Below, piece by piece: positions 25,252-33,812 of a stretch of DNA of 64,000 bases. Positions within the stretch are counted from its first letter, which is position 1. Every line of letters starts with the position of its first letter. The position numbers and the translations under genes are program-made. The DNA comes from Actinokineospora alba (GTDB taxonomy: Bacteria; Actinomycetota; Actinomycetes; Mycobacteriales; Pseudonocardiaceae). The stretch is from assembly GCF_004362515.1 (NCBI RefSeq), contig NZ_SNXU01000001.1:3968001-4032000 (forward strand). The letters are read 5' to 3'. A model generated the notes under the pieces. That model did no database searches and had not been told where the DNA came from. It worked only from the letters and a program-made list of their open reading frames with translations.

Positions 25252-26570
25252 CCCGCGAGCGTGAGCTGCAACGCCTTGGTGACCACGGATCTGAGGGCCG
25301 GATCGTCCGGGTTCGACTTCTTGTCCAGCCACACGGCCTGCACAAGTTTGAGGCTGTTGCCCTCACGCCCGCTGGCGTAGGCGGCCGACTCGAACGCGGG
25401 CTGGTGCGCACCCGGCCAGGCCACGCCCTGCGCGCCTTGGTCGACGATGCCGCCCGCGCCGGGCTTGTCCGCCACCGCGCGCAGTTCGGTCGCGGACGCG
25501 CTCTTGGTGAACCGCAGCACCGAGACCAGCACGGCCACCGGCTTGCCGTCCGAGGTCGCCTCGAATCGGCCGCGGATGAGCCGGGCGCACCCGTTCTTCT
25601 CCAGCCAGGTCCGGACGTCGCCGTACGCGTGGGCCGCGCAGTCGGTGTGCTCGACGGACCCCTTCGCCGTGAAGGCGACACCGTCGACCGGGATCTCGCT
25701 CGTGGAGTTCTCCGGCTTGCCCGCCGAGCCCTTGTTGGCGGAGCTGATCGCCACCGCGATGCCCGTGGCCAGCAAGATCGCGATGAGGATCGTCGCGACG
25801 ATCGGCAGCCAGCGCAGGCCGCTCGTCGGTTCGTCGCGCTCGTGCTTGCCGTGGTGGGCGGCGAGGACCGTGCGGGGGATGAACGTGGTCGTCGCGGCGG
25901 CGTCGCGGGCGGCGGTGTCGACGAAGCCCTCGGCCGCGAGTTCGGCGTTGTCGAGGGCCGGTCCCTCGGGGTGCACGGCGGCGAGGATCTGCCGCACCTC
26001 ATTGACCGTGCAGGTGCGCGTGTGGGTGGCGAGTTCCTTGGCGGCGGTCATCAGGTTGCGCGGCTCGGGATGCAGGATGCGCACCCCGCGCACGAGATCC
26101 GGGGTGGGCTGGGAGACCTGCGAGACGTAGGGGCCGATCGCGACGACGGTGCCGACCGGCACCGGCTCGGTCCGCTCGGCCTGCAGCAGCGCGGTGACCG
26201 CCGACGTCGCCGCCAGGGCCTCGGCCGCCGGGTTGGTCGCGCCGTCGGGCCGCACGAGCGGCCACCCGTCGGTCGTCCACTGCCCGGCGAGCGGCGCGTC
26301 CAGCCGGACGGCCGGGTCCGGCAGGTCGACGCCGACGATGACGAGCACGCCGCGCGGCATGACCACGACCGCGTCGATCGGGCCCGGGCAGCCGGGAGGC
26401 TGGACGTCGAGCACCGCCACACCGCCCACGATCGCGTCGCCGCGTCCCCAGGACGCCAGCGCGGCACGCAGGTCGGTGCCGACCGTGGAGGTCTCGCCCC
26501 CGACCCGGACCAGCCGCACCCCGACACCTCCGAAACCCCCGGCCGCGACCTCTGGCAGGTCGCGCGCCAC
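25248..26570 (-). CDS. Actinobacterial single-pass membrane protein of unknown function
   Basis: A 440-residue protein with a soluble N-terminal domain (~1-265), one transmembrane helix (WLPIVATILIAILLATGIAVAI, about residues 270-291) and an extracytoplasmic C-terminal domain of ~145 residues. The N-terminal domain contains DAVVVMPRGVLVIVGVDLPDPAVRLDAPL and VGTVVAIGPYVSQ, which look like a NERD-like nuclease-related fold, but no catalytic set can be assigned. The C-terminal domain has two Cys residues that may form a disulfide. The GTG start is in a short AT-richer segment before the divergent subtilase gene. Confidence 0.65.
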   Translation of the reverse strand: MARDLPEVAAGGFGGVGVRLVRVGGETSTVGTDLRAALASWGRGDAIVGGVAVLDVQPPGCPGPIDAVVVMPRGVLVIVGVDLPDPAVRLDAPLAGQWTTDGWPLVRPDGATNPAAEALAATSAVTALLQAERTEPVPVGTVVAIGPYVSQVSQPTPDLVRGVRILHPEPRNLMTAAKELATHTRTCTVNEVRQILAAVHPEGPALDNAELAAEGFVDTAARDAAATTTFIPRTVLAAHHGKHERDEPTSGLRWLPIVATILIAILLATGIAVAISSANKGSAGKPENSTSEIPVDGVAFTAKGSVEHTDCAAHAYGDVRTWLEKNGCARLIRGRFEATSDGKPVAVLVSVLRFTKSASATELRAVADKPGAGGIVDQGAQGVAWPGAHQPAFESAAYASGREGNSLKLVQAVWLDKKSNPDDPALRSVVTKALQLTLAG

Positions 26571-26658
26571 CTAGCTGTGGACACGGTATCGGGGGCCCGT
26601 TCGGCCTATCGCGCCGACCTCCAGGGGTGATCCGTCACCTGATCAGTGGACCGTCGTT

Positions 26659-26672
26659 GTGGTTAATACCAC
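26659..26672. promoter_or_regulatory. Palindrome upstream of the subtilase gene
   Basis: GTGGT-TAAT-ACCAC is a perfect inverted repeat with an AT spacer, in the only AT-rich stretch of the 134-bp divergent region, 33 bases before the subtilase ATG. It is a candidate operator overlapping the promoter. Confidence 0.4.
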
Positions 26673-26704
26673 CTTCCAGTGTCATTAATTGTCATGGAGG
26701 TTCC

Positions 26705-28177
26705 ATGTTCGGTCGTTCCCTGCGCGACCGGCGGCTGCGGGCTTGTGTCGCCGCGGCTGTCCTGGCGATTCCCCTGGTCGCCGCGGTCCCCGCCACTGCT
26801 ACTCCATTAGCGCCGGTCTCCGATTCCCTGGCCCGTCTGCTGAGTACGAGTGGTCAGCAGACCGTGTTGGTTCACGGCACCTCCGCGACCGCGGCGGACA
26901 CCGCCGCCAGGGCGGCGGGCCTGACCCCGGTGACGACGTTCCGCAAGATCGGTGTCGTCGTGGCGAAGGGCTCGGCCGCGCAGGTGCAGGCCGTTCGGGC
27001 CAAATCAGGTGTCACGTACGTGGAGGCCAACGACCCGATCCGGCTCTTCGCGCACAGCTCCGGCACGGTCGCGACCCGCAGCCTGGCCGCCCAGCAGACC
27101 CTCACCGGCGCCAACGGCCGCAAGCTCGACGGCAGCGGCGTGTCGGTGGCGATCATCGACTCCGGCATCGACCCCACGCACCCGGCGTTCAAGGGCGACG
27201 ACGGCAAGACCCGCGTGGCACGCAGCCTCAAGGGCGTGTGCCTCGACGAGTCCAGCACCGGCACCGGCTGCATCGTCGACACCACCAACTCCGTCGACAC
27301 CGACCTGCTCGCGGTGGGCGGACACGGCACCCACGTCAGCGGCATCGCCGCGGGCAGGCCGTACACCCTCGGCGACGGAACGACAGTCGGCGGATCAGCG
27401 CCCGGTGCGAAGATCGTGTCGATCTCGATCGGCGCGGTGATCGTGATCGTCGGCGCCGACGCGGCCCTGAACTGGGTGCTCGAGAACCACAGGGCGCCCT
27501 GCGGAGCCAGTGTCCCGGCGAGCACCTGCCCGCCGATCAAGGCCATCAACAACTCCTACGGTCCCATCGGCGGCGGCGAGTTCGACGCGAACTCGGCGAC
27601 GGTCAAGCTGCAGCGCCAGCTCGCGGCCGAGGGTGTCATGACCGTGTGGGCGAACGGCAACGACGGCGGCGACGGCTCCGAGAGCCTGTCCAACCCGCCC
27701 GGCCAGGACCCGACCCCCGGCGTCGTGTCGGTGGCCTCCTACAACGACCAGGGCACCGGAAGCCGTGCGGGCACCGTGTCCGACTACTCCTCGCGCGGCG
27801 CCCAGGCCGACCCGTCGACCTGGCCGGACATCTCCGCCCCCGGTGAGAACATCGCCTCCGCGTGCAGGCTCTACCTGCCGATCTGCGCGACCGGCCTCAC
27901 GCCCCTGAACGGGCCGGGCCTGCTCGACCTGGGCACCTACAACGTGATCAGCGGGACGTCCATGGCCGCTCCGCAGATCACCGGCATCATCGCCCAGCTC
28001 TTCCAGGCCAAGCCGACGGCGACCCCCGCCGAGATCGAGGACGTCCTGAAGCGCACCGCGTTGAAGTACACCGACGGGTCCGGCTACCAGACCGTCAACG
28101 GGTACTCGACGAGCTTCGACAAGGGCACCGGCCTCGTCGACGTGGTCGCCGCGGCGACCGCACTCGGCGCGCACTGA
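26705..28177 (+). CDS. Secreted S8-family serine peptidase (subtilisin-like)
   Basis: A 490-residue exported protease. The ATG at 26705 follows ATGGAGGTTCC and opens a signal peptide with basic n-region (RSLRDRRLRA), hydrophobic core and an ATATP cleavage region. Residues ~45-125 resemble an I9 propeptide (TVLVHGTSATAADTAARAAG ... GVTYVEAND). The catalytic triad is Asp152 (VAIIDSGIDPTHP), His207 (GGHGTHVSGIAAG) and Ser419 (SGTSMAAPQITGI), with the oxyanion Asn in NNSYGP. The protein ends soon after the peptidase domain, so it carries no wall anchor. A perfect 15-bp hairpin terminator follows the stop. Confidence 0.95.
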   Translation: MFGRSLRDRRLRACVAAAVLAIPLVAAVPATATPLAPVSDSLARLLSTSGQQTVLVHGTSATAADTAARAAGLTPVTTFRKIGVVVAKGSAAQVQAVRAKSGVTYVEANDPIRLFAHSSGTVATRSLAAQQTLTGANGRKLDGSGVSVAIIDSGIDPTHPAFKGDDGKTRVARSLKGVCLDESSTGTGCIVDTTNSVDTDLLAVGGHGTHVSGIAAGRPYTLGDGTTVGGSAPGAKIVSISIGAVIVIVGADAALNWVLENHRAPCGASVPASTCPPIKAINNSYGPIGGGEFDANSATVKLQRQLAAEGVMTVWANGNDGGDGSESLSNPPGQDPTPGVVSVASYNDQGTGSRAGTVSDYSSRGAQADPSTWPDISAPGENIASACRLYLPICATGLTPLNGPGLLDLGTYNVISGTSMAAPQITGIIAQLFQAKPTATPAEIEDVLKRTALKYTDGSGYQTVNGYSTSFDKGTGLVDVVAAATALGAH

Positions 28178-28187
28178 GACTCGGGGT

Positions 28188-28222
28188 CGAATGCGGGGAG
28201 CCGATTTGGCTCCCCGCATTCG
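28188..28222 (+). terminator. Terminator after the subtilase gene
   Basis: Perfect 15-bp inverted repeat CGAATGCGGGGAGCC (28188-28202) and complement (28208-28222) with a GATTT loop, 11 nt after the stop, followed by the short T-containing tract GGGTTTCCC. Confidence 0.85.
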
Positions 28223-28389
28223 GGTTTCCCGGATCGTTTCACTGGTGCACCTGATGGTTTCGTGGTTCGTGTGGCCAAAGTGTTCGGATACAGGGCACAA
28301 TGACCGCAGGTATTTCCGTTCAGTGCCGATAGCCGCTGGTTGACAGGACGTAGGGGAAGACGATCCTCGTCGAGCAGCGGAGGTCAGCA

Positions 28390-28893
28390 GTGAGCACCCG
28401 TGGAAACACCCAAGGCGTGGTGTACGTCCACTCGTCGCCGTCTGCGGTATGTCCGCACGTCGAGTGGGCGATTTCGGGCACCCTCGGGGTGCGCGCCGAA
28501 CTGAAATGGACCGCCCAGGCCGCGGCCCCCGGTCAACTGCGCGCGGAATGCGCGTGGACCGGAGAGGCAGGCACCGGCGGCAAACTCGCGGGCGCCCTGC
28601 GGGCGTGGCCGATGATCCGCTTCGAGGTCACCGAGGAACCCAGCTCCGGCGTCGACGGTGAACGTTTCTGCTACGCCCCGGCGCTCGGCCTCTGGCACGC
28701 CCGCACCTGCGCGAACGGCGACATCGTGGTCGGCGAGGACCAGCTGCGCACGCTGGCCGCGTCCGCCCGCGGTGGCGAGTCCTTCGCCTTCGGCGTCGAC
28801 GAACTCCTCGGGGCGTCCTGGGACGAGGCCCTCGAGCCTTTCCGGCGCGCGGGCGACGGTGCTCCGGTGACCTGGCTGCACCGCGTCGGCTGA
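28390..28893 (+). CDS. DUF3145 family protein
   Basis: A 167-residue cytosolic protein of the actinobacterial DUF3145 family. Recognisable features are GVVYVHSSPSAVCPHVEWAI at residues 9-28, LGVRAELKWTAQ, RAWPMIRFEVTEEPS and a C-terminal EALEPFRRAGDGAPVTWLHRVG. The function is unknown, but the gene is conserved across actinobacteria. The GTG has GGAGG-like sequence upstream (CGGAGGTCAGCA). The ~210-bp region before it holds the subtilase terminator and otherwise only a possible promoter. Confidence 0.88.
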   Translation: MSTRGNTQGVVYVHSSPSAVCPHVEWAISGTLGVRAELKWTAQAAAPGQLRAECAWTGEAGTGGKLAGALRAWPMIRFEVTEEPSSGVDGERFCYAPALGLWHARTCANGDIVVGEDQLRTLAASARGGESFAFGVDELLGASWDEALEPFRRAGDGAPVTWLHRVG

Positions 28894-28914
28894 GCCCTGT
28901 GGCACGCTTGACCT

Positions 28915-29502
28915 GTGGCGCAGGGGCGAGGGGTCAGGCAGCCGTGGTTGTGGCCCGCGGTGCTGGTCGCGGTCGTGCTGACCGCGACCGCGAGCCTGCT
29001 CGCGCGCGAGCTGTACGCCGACGACCGCAACGCCCCGCCGCCGTCGGCCATCCTGCCCAGCGCGGGCGCGCTGCCCCCAGGTGAGCAACCCGGGCACCGG
29101 GACGTGCGGGGGACGCGGGACGCCATCCAGCACCCGATGTACGAGACGGTCCGGCAGCTGCTGCAGACCTACTTCGACGCGATCAACGGCAAGAACTACG
29201 AGCGGTGGCGCACGACGGTCACGGCCGACCGGATCAAGAACATGCCCGAGGAGACCTGGCGGGCCAGCTACCGGTCGACGCAGGACGGCAGCATCGTGGT
29301 CTACCGGATCGAGACCGGCCCTCGGGGCAGCGCGCGGGTGATGCTGACGTTCATCTCCAAACAGGACGTCGCCGACGCGCCGCTGGAACTGCCGGAGCCG
29401 TGCATCAGATGGCACGTGATCTTCCCGCTCACCGTCGAGGCCGACGTGTGGAAGCTCGACGCGGGCCCCACCGGCGCGTCCCCCCAACACGAGAAGTGTT
29501 AA
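28915..29502 (+). CDS. Hypothetical protein with an N-terminal membrane anchor
   Basis: A 195-residue protein with a signal-anchor helix at residues 11-30 (WLWPAVLVAVVLTATASLLA) and an extracytoplasmic domain with helix TVRQLLQTYFDAINGKNYERW and DGSIVVYRIETGPRGSARVML. This is the plan of small NTF2/SnoaL-like lipoprotein-type domains in actinobacteria. Two Cys residues near the C-terminus may pair. It starts 21 nt after the DUF3145 gene with a GTG. No function is recognised. Confidence 0.6.
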   Translation: MAQGRGVRQPWLWPAVLVAVVLTATASLLARELYADDRNAPPPSAILPSAGALPPGEQPGHRDVRGTRDAIQHPMYETVRQLLQTYFDAINGKNYERWRTTVTADRIKNMPEETWRASYRSTQDGSIVVYRIETGPRGSARVMLTFISKQDVADAPLELPEPCIRWHVIFPLTVEADVWKLDAGPTGASPQHEKC

Positions 29503-29542
29503 TCGCTCGAATCGCGGTTCCGCCCGCCCATAAAGTGATCAG

Positions 29543-30163
29543 ATGCGACTCACGAAATACGGCCACGCCTGTGTGCGCCTCGAAGCCGGTGACGGTGTGC
29601 TCGTGATCGACCCGGGCACCCTGTCCGAAATGGAATCGCTGTCCGGTGCCACCGCCGTGCTCATCACCCATGAGCACGCCGACCACATCGATCTCGACAA
29701 ACTCGAAGCCGCCCGGGCCGCCAACCCGGCGCTCACCGTGCACACCCACTCCGCCTTCGCCGACGTCCTCGGGGCCGGGGTGACCGCCGTCGAGCCCGGC
29801 GACACCTTCACGGCGGCCGGGTTCACCGTGCGCGTCGTCGGCGGCGAGCACGCAGAGATCATCGACGGCTGGCCCGGCTGCCCGAACCTCGGCTTCATCG
29901 TCGACGGCGTCTACCACCCGGGGGACTCCCTGTTCGTGCCCGCCGAGCCGGTCGACACACTGCTGGTCCCGGCCGCGGGCCCGTGGCTGAAGCTGCGTGA
30001 GGTCATCGAGTTCGTCCGAGCGATCAAGCCCGCGCGCGCGTTCCCCATCCACGACGCCGCGCTCAGCGCCTACGGACAGAACCACTTCGACCAGTGGCTG
30101 GACGGCCAAGGCGGGGCCGACTACTCCCGCGTTCCGCTGGGCGACTCGGTCACTCTCCAGTAG
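29543..30163 (+). CDS. MBL-fold metallo-hydrolase (UlaG-like)
   Basis: A 206-residue metallo-beta-lactamase-fold protein. MRLTKYGHACVRLE is the UlaG-like start; ITHEHADHIDLDKL carries the HxHxDH zinc motif at about residues 47-52; VVGGEHAEI, GVYHPGDSLFVP (metal-bridging Asp) and FPIHDAALSAYG supply the remaining ligands. UlaG itself hydrolyses ascorbate-6-phosphate lactone, but actinobacterial homologues have unknown substrates. The ATG lies 40 nt after the upstream gene; AGTGATC gives only a weak ribosome-binding site. Confidence 0.88.
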   Translation: MRLTKYGHACVRLEAGDGVLVIDPGTLSEMESLSGATAVLITHEHADHIDLDKLEAARAANPALTVHTHSAFADVLGAGVTAVEPGDTFTAAGFTVRVVGGEHAEIIDGWPGCPNLGFIVDGVYHPGDSLFVPAEPVDTLLVPAAGPWLKLREVIEFVRAIKPARAFPIHDAALSAYGQNHFDQWLDGQGGADYSRVPLGDSVTLQ

Positions 30164-30275
30164 CAACAACAACTGGGCTGTGAAGAAGTTGCTCCATTCG
30201 CGCTTGAACGCACGCGCGGTCCCCGGCGTAACGCTGGCTGAGCCCTGATGGGCTCGCACAGAGACGGAGGATCGT

Positions 30276-30686
30276 GTGGATCTGGTTGAAGCGCAACTGG
30301 TCAAACACCGGGAAATGGTTCTCTCACTGTTCCGCATCGTGGTCGGCCTGCTGTTCGCCTGCCACGGCGTCGCGACGCTGTTCGGGGTGCTCGGCAAGAG
30401 CGCGAAGGCGGTCCCCGACTTCGCCGCGTGGCCCAGTTGGTGGGCGGCGGTCATCCAGGTCGTCGGCGGCACCGCGGTCGCGCTCGGCATCGGTACGCGC
30501 GTGGCCGCTTTGATCTGTTCAGGCTCGATGGCCTACGCCTACTTCGTCGCGCACCAGCCCAAGGCGCTGTGGCCGATAGAGAACGGCGGGGTGCCCGCCG
30601 TCCTCTACTGCTGGGCCTTCCTGCTGATCGCGTTCATGGGCGCGGACCGCTGGGCGCTCGGCAGGCAGCTGGGCCGCGCGCGCTGA
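30276..30686 (+). CDS. DoxX family membrane protein
   Basis: A 136-residue four-helix membrane protein of the DoxX/DoxD family: LSLFRIVVGLLFACHGVATLFG, the VIQVVGGTAVALGIGTRVAAL helix pair, and ALWPIENGGVPAVLYCWAFLLIAFMGADRWALG near the C-terminus. The HQPKALWPIENGGVPAVLYC stretch is typical of actinobacterial members. Homologues associate with thiol redox and membrane-linked oxidoreductases; no specific role can be assigned. The GTG has GACGGAGGA upstream. It converges on the fatty-acid operon. Confidence 0.85.
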   Translation: MDLVEAQLVKHREMVLSLFRIVVGLLFACHGVATLFGVLGKSAKAVPDFAAWPSWWAAVIQVVGGTAVALGIGTRVAALICSGSMAYAYFVAHQPKALWPIENGGVPAVLYCWAFLLIAFMGADRWALGRQLGRAR

Positions 30687-30710
30687 CCGAGTCGACCCTC
30701 GCCCAACCCG

Positions 30711-32144
30711 TCAGAGCGGGATGTTGCCGTGGGCTCCGCGACCGGCAGGCGCGGCGGCCAGCGCCTCGGCCAGCTTCTGGCGGGTGTGGCGGGGGTCGAT
30801 GACCTCGTCCACCACGCCGATCGCCATCGCCCGCTCCACGCCGCCCGCGATCCGCTCGTGCTCAGCGGTGAGCCGCGCGTGCAGCGCCTCGCGCTCGTCC
30901 TCCGCGGCCGCGGCGAGCTTCTTGCGGTGCAGGATGCCGACGGCGGCCTTCGCGCCCATGACGGCGACCTCGGCCTCCGGCCAGGCGAACACTGCGGTGG
31001 CGCCGAGGGAACGGGAGTTCATCGCGATGTACGCGCCGCCGTAGGACTTGCGGGTCACCAGGGTCACCCGCGGGACCACGGCCTCGGCGAAGGCGTGCAG
31101 CAGCTTCGCGCCGCGGCGCACGACACCGTCCCATTCCTGGCCGACGCCCGGGAGGTAACCCGGGACGTCCACCACGACCAGCAGCGGCACCCCGAAGCTG
31201 TCGCACATCCGGACGAAGCGGGCCGCCTTCTCCGCGGACAGCGAGTCCAGGCAGCCACCCTTGCGCAGCGGGTTGTTCGCGATCACACCGACGGTGCGGC
31301 CGCCGAGACGACCCAGGCCGATCACCACGTTCGGCGCCCACTTGGCCTGCAGCTCCTCGAACTGGGACACGCCGTGGGCGTCGGTGTCGAGGATGCCGCG
31401 CAGCAGCGGCTTGACGTCGTAGGCGCGGTTGACCTGCTCGGGCAGCAGGTCACGCAGCGGGGTCTCGTCGCGCACCGCGTGCAGGTCGAACAGGCCGGGC
31501 TTGGCGAACAGGCTGGTGATGCGGCGGGCCCGGACGTAGGCGTCCGGCTCGTCGGTGGCCAGCACATGCACGACACCGGACTTGCGGCCGTGCGCGTCGG
31601 CGCCGCCGAGGCCCTCCTGGTCGATCTGCTCCCCGGTGACGCTGCGGACCACGTCCGGCCCGGTCACGAAGACCCGCCCGGCCGGGGACATGATCACCAC
31701 GTCGGTCAGCGCGGGACCGTAGGCGGCGCCACCGGCCGCCGGGCCGACCACGACACTGATCTGCGGGATGCGGCCCGAGGCCCGGATCATCGCGGCGAAG
31801 ACGTTGCCGACGGCGTCGAGCGACTCGACGCCCTCGGCCAGCCGCGCGCCGCCGCAGTGCCAGACCCCGATGACCGGGCTGCGCTCACGCAGCGCGGTGT
31901 CGATGGCCTCGACGATGTGCCTGCAGCCCTCGGTGCCCATGGCGCCACCCATCTTGGTGGCGTCGGTGCAGTACGCGATGACCTTGACACCGTCGATGCG
32001 CCCACGCACCGCGAACACGCCGCTGGTGTCCGCGGGGCGCAGCGGCGCCATCGAGCCGGCGTCGAGCAGCTGCGTGAGCCGGACCAGCGGGTCGCGCGGG
32101 TCCAGGTCAGGCGCCTCGGCCGACATGGTCGCCAGAGCGGTCAT
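30711..32144 (-). CDS. accD: Acyl-CoA carboxylase carboxyltransferase (beta) subunit, AccD6-like
   Basis: A 477-residue carboxyltransferase of the crotonase fold, which transfers CO2 from biotin to acetyl- or propionyl-CoA. The N-terminal half contains GTEGCRHIVEAIDTALRE and GPAAGGAAYGPALTDVVIM (acyl-CoA oxyanion glycines); the C-terminal half has GRTVGVIANNPLRKGGCLD, VVDVPGYLPGVGQEWDGVVRRGAKLLHAFAEAVVPRVTL and RKSYGGAYIAMNSRSLGA. As the last gene of fabD-fabH-acpP-fabF-accD, it corresponds to mycobacterial AccD6, which supplies malonyl-CoA to FAS-II. The biotinylated alpha subunit must be encoded elsewhere. Confidence 0.93.
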   Translation of the reverse strand: MTALATMSAEAPDLDPRDPLVRLTQLLDAGSMAPLRPADTSGVFAVRGRIDGVKVIAYCTDATKMGGAMGTEGCRHIVEAIDTALRERSPVIGVWHCGGARLAEGVESLDAVGNVFAAMIRASGRIPQISVVVGPAAGGAAYGPALTDVVIMSPAGRVFVTGPDVVRSVTGEQIDQEGLGGADAHGRKSGVVHVLATDEPDAYVRARRITSLFAKPGLFDLHAVRDETPLRDLLPEQVNRAYDVKPLLRGILDTDAHGVSQFEELQAKWAPNVVIGLGRLGGRTVGVIANNPLRKGGCLDSLSAEKAARFVRMCDSFGVPLLVVVDVPGYLPGVGQEWDGVVRRGAKLLHAFAEAVVPRVTLVTRKSYGGAYIAMNSRSLGATAVFAWPEAEVAVMGAKAAVGILHRKKLAAAAEDEREALHARLTAEHERIAGGVERAMAIGVVDEVIDPRHTRQKLAEALAAAPAGRGAHGNIPL

Positions 32145-32182
32145 CGGGAGAGCTCCTCAACTGGGCTGGTGGGCCCCGGTGG

Positions 32183-33430
32183 TCAGGCGGCGGTGAAGGC
32201 GAGCGCCACGTTGTGGCCGCCGAAACCGAACGAGTCGTTGATCGCCGCCGCGAGCTCGACCTTGCGCGGCTGGCCGGTCACGACGTCCAGGCCGACGCGC
32301 GGGTCGATGTTCTCCAGGTTGCGGGTCGCGGGGATCACGCCGTAGTAGATCGAGAGCAGCGTGATGATGCTTTCCACCGCACCCGCACCGCCGACGAGGT
32401 GACCCAGCGCCGACTTCGGCGCGGTGAGCACGACGTGGTCGCCGAGCGCCTTGCGGATCGCCGCGGCCTCACCGATGTCGCCGACCACCGTCGACGTGGC
32501 GTGCGCGTTGACGTGGGTGACGTCGGTCGGGCTCAGGCCCGCCATCCGCACCGCGTTGGTGATCGCCTTGATCTGGCCGACACCCTCGGGGTGGTTGCCC
32601 GTGATGTGGAAGGCGTCGGAAGTCATGCCGTAGCCGGAGAGCCTGCCGTACACGCGGGCGCCGCGGGCGGCGGCGTGCTCGGCGGTCTCCAGGATGACCA
32701 CGCCGGCGCCCTCACCGAGGACGAAGCCGTCGCGGTCGTTGTCGAAGGGCCGCGACGCGCGCTCGGGCTCGTCGTTGCGGGTGCTCAGGGTCCGCGACTG
32801 GGCGAACCCGGCCACGGTGATCGGGTGGATGCACGCCTCGGCGCCACCGGCGACGACGACGTCGGCCCGACCGTTCTGGATCATCTGGTAGGCCGTGGCC
32901 AGCGCCTCGGCGCCGGACGCGCAGGCCGAGGCGGGCGTGTGCACGCCGGCGCGGGCGCGCAGCTCGATGCCGACGTGCGCGGCCGGGCCGTTGGGCATCA
33001 GCATCGGCACGGTCAGCGGCGAGACCTTGCGCAGGCCGTCGCGCTGCAGGAGCTCGTACTGGTCGAGCAGGGTGACCGGGCCGCCGATGCCGGTGCCGAT
33101 CACGACGCCGAGGCGCTCGGGGTCGACCGGCGCTTCCTCGTCCCTCGGCAGTTCGAATCCGGCGTCAGCCCAGGCCTCGCGGGCAGCGATGATCGCGATC
33201 TGCTCACACCGGTCGAGCCTGCGGGCCTGGACCCGGGGCAGGACGTCGGTGGGATCGACCAAGAGCGGCGCGGCCAGCTTGGCGGGCAGGTCGTAGCGTT
33301 CGACCCACTCCTTGTCGTTGACGCGGATGCCGTTCTTGCCTGCGAGCAGCGCTTCCCAGGTGGTCGTGACATCACCGCCGAGCGGCGTGGTGGCGCCCAG
33401 CCCGGTGATGACGACGTCGACGTTGCTCAT
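32183..33430 (-). CDS. fabF: Beta-ketoacyl-ACP synthase II
   Basis: A 415-residue condensing enzyme that elongates acyl-ACP with malonyl-ACP. DVVITGLGATTPLGGD starts the thiolase fold; the nucleophile Cys lies in HTPASACASGAEALATAYQMI; the two catalytic histidines are in THVNAHATSTVVGD and KSALGHLVGGAGAVESI; the C-terminus ends NDSFGFGGHNVALAF. These match FabF and KasA. It lies between acpP and accD on the same strand. Confidence 0.96.
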   Translation of the reverse strand: MSNVDVVITGLGATTPLGGDVTTTWEALLAGKNGIRVNDKEWVERYDLPAKLAAPLLVDPTDVLPRVQARRLDRCEQIAIIAAREAWADAGFELPRDEEAPVDPERLGVVIGTGIGGPVTLLDQYELLQRDGLRKVSPLTVPMLMPNGPAAHVGIELRARAGVHTPASACASGAEALATAYQMIQNGRADVVVAGGAEACIHPITVAGFAQSRTLSTRNDEPERASRPFDNDRDGFVLGEGAGVVILETAEHAAARGARVYGRLSGYGMTSDAFHITGNHPEGVGQIKAITNAVRMAGLSPTDVTHVNAHATSTVVGDIGEAAAIRKALGDHVVLTAPKSALGHLVGGAGAVESIITLLSIYYGVIPATRNLENIDPRVGLDVVTGQPRKVELAAAINDSFGFGGHNVALAFTAA

Positions 33431-33492
33431 GGGGTTTCCTTCGCAGCGTGGGTGGTGACTGGATTCGAATGCCGAGGGAACGAGGTGTGCGG

Positions 33493-33744
33493 TCAGGCGT
33501 TGGTGGAGATGTACTTCACGGCGTCGCCGACGGTCTTGAGGTTGGCCAGCTCGTCGTCCGGGATCTTGACGCCGAACTTGTCCTCGGCCTGCACGGCGAT
33601 CTCGACCATCGAGAGGGAGTCGATGTCGAGGTCGTCGACGAAGGACTTCTCGGCGGTCACGTCGTCGGTGGCGACACCGGCGACCTCTTCGACGATCTCC
33701 GCGAGTCCTTCGAGGATCTCGGTGTCGCTGGGCTTCTCCGACAT
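33493..33744 (-). CDS. acpP: Acyl carrier protein
   Basis: An 83-residue acidic carrier protein. The 4'-phosphopantetheine attachment Ser is in FVDDLDIDSLSMVEIAVQAE, and the C-terminal helix has DDELANLKTVGDAVKYI. I chose the ATG at 33744 because AGGAAGGAA lies just upstream; the frame extends 14 codons further without family sequence. It carries growing acyl chains for FabD, FabH and FabF encoded around it. Confidence 0.96.
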   Translation of the reverse strand: MSEKPSDTEILEGLAEIVEEVAGVATDDVTAEKSFVDDLDIDSLSMVEIAVQAEDKFGVKIPDDELANLKTVGDAVKYISTNA

Positions 33745-33812
33745 TCCAGGTTCCTTCCTGTTTGGATCAACCGGCCGGTACCGCACCTGCCGGAGTCTTG
33801 CTTCCCCTGTGG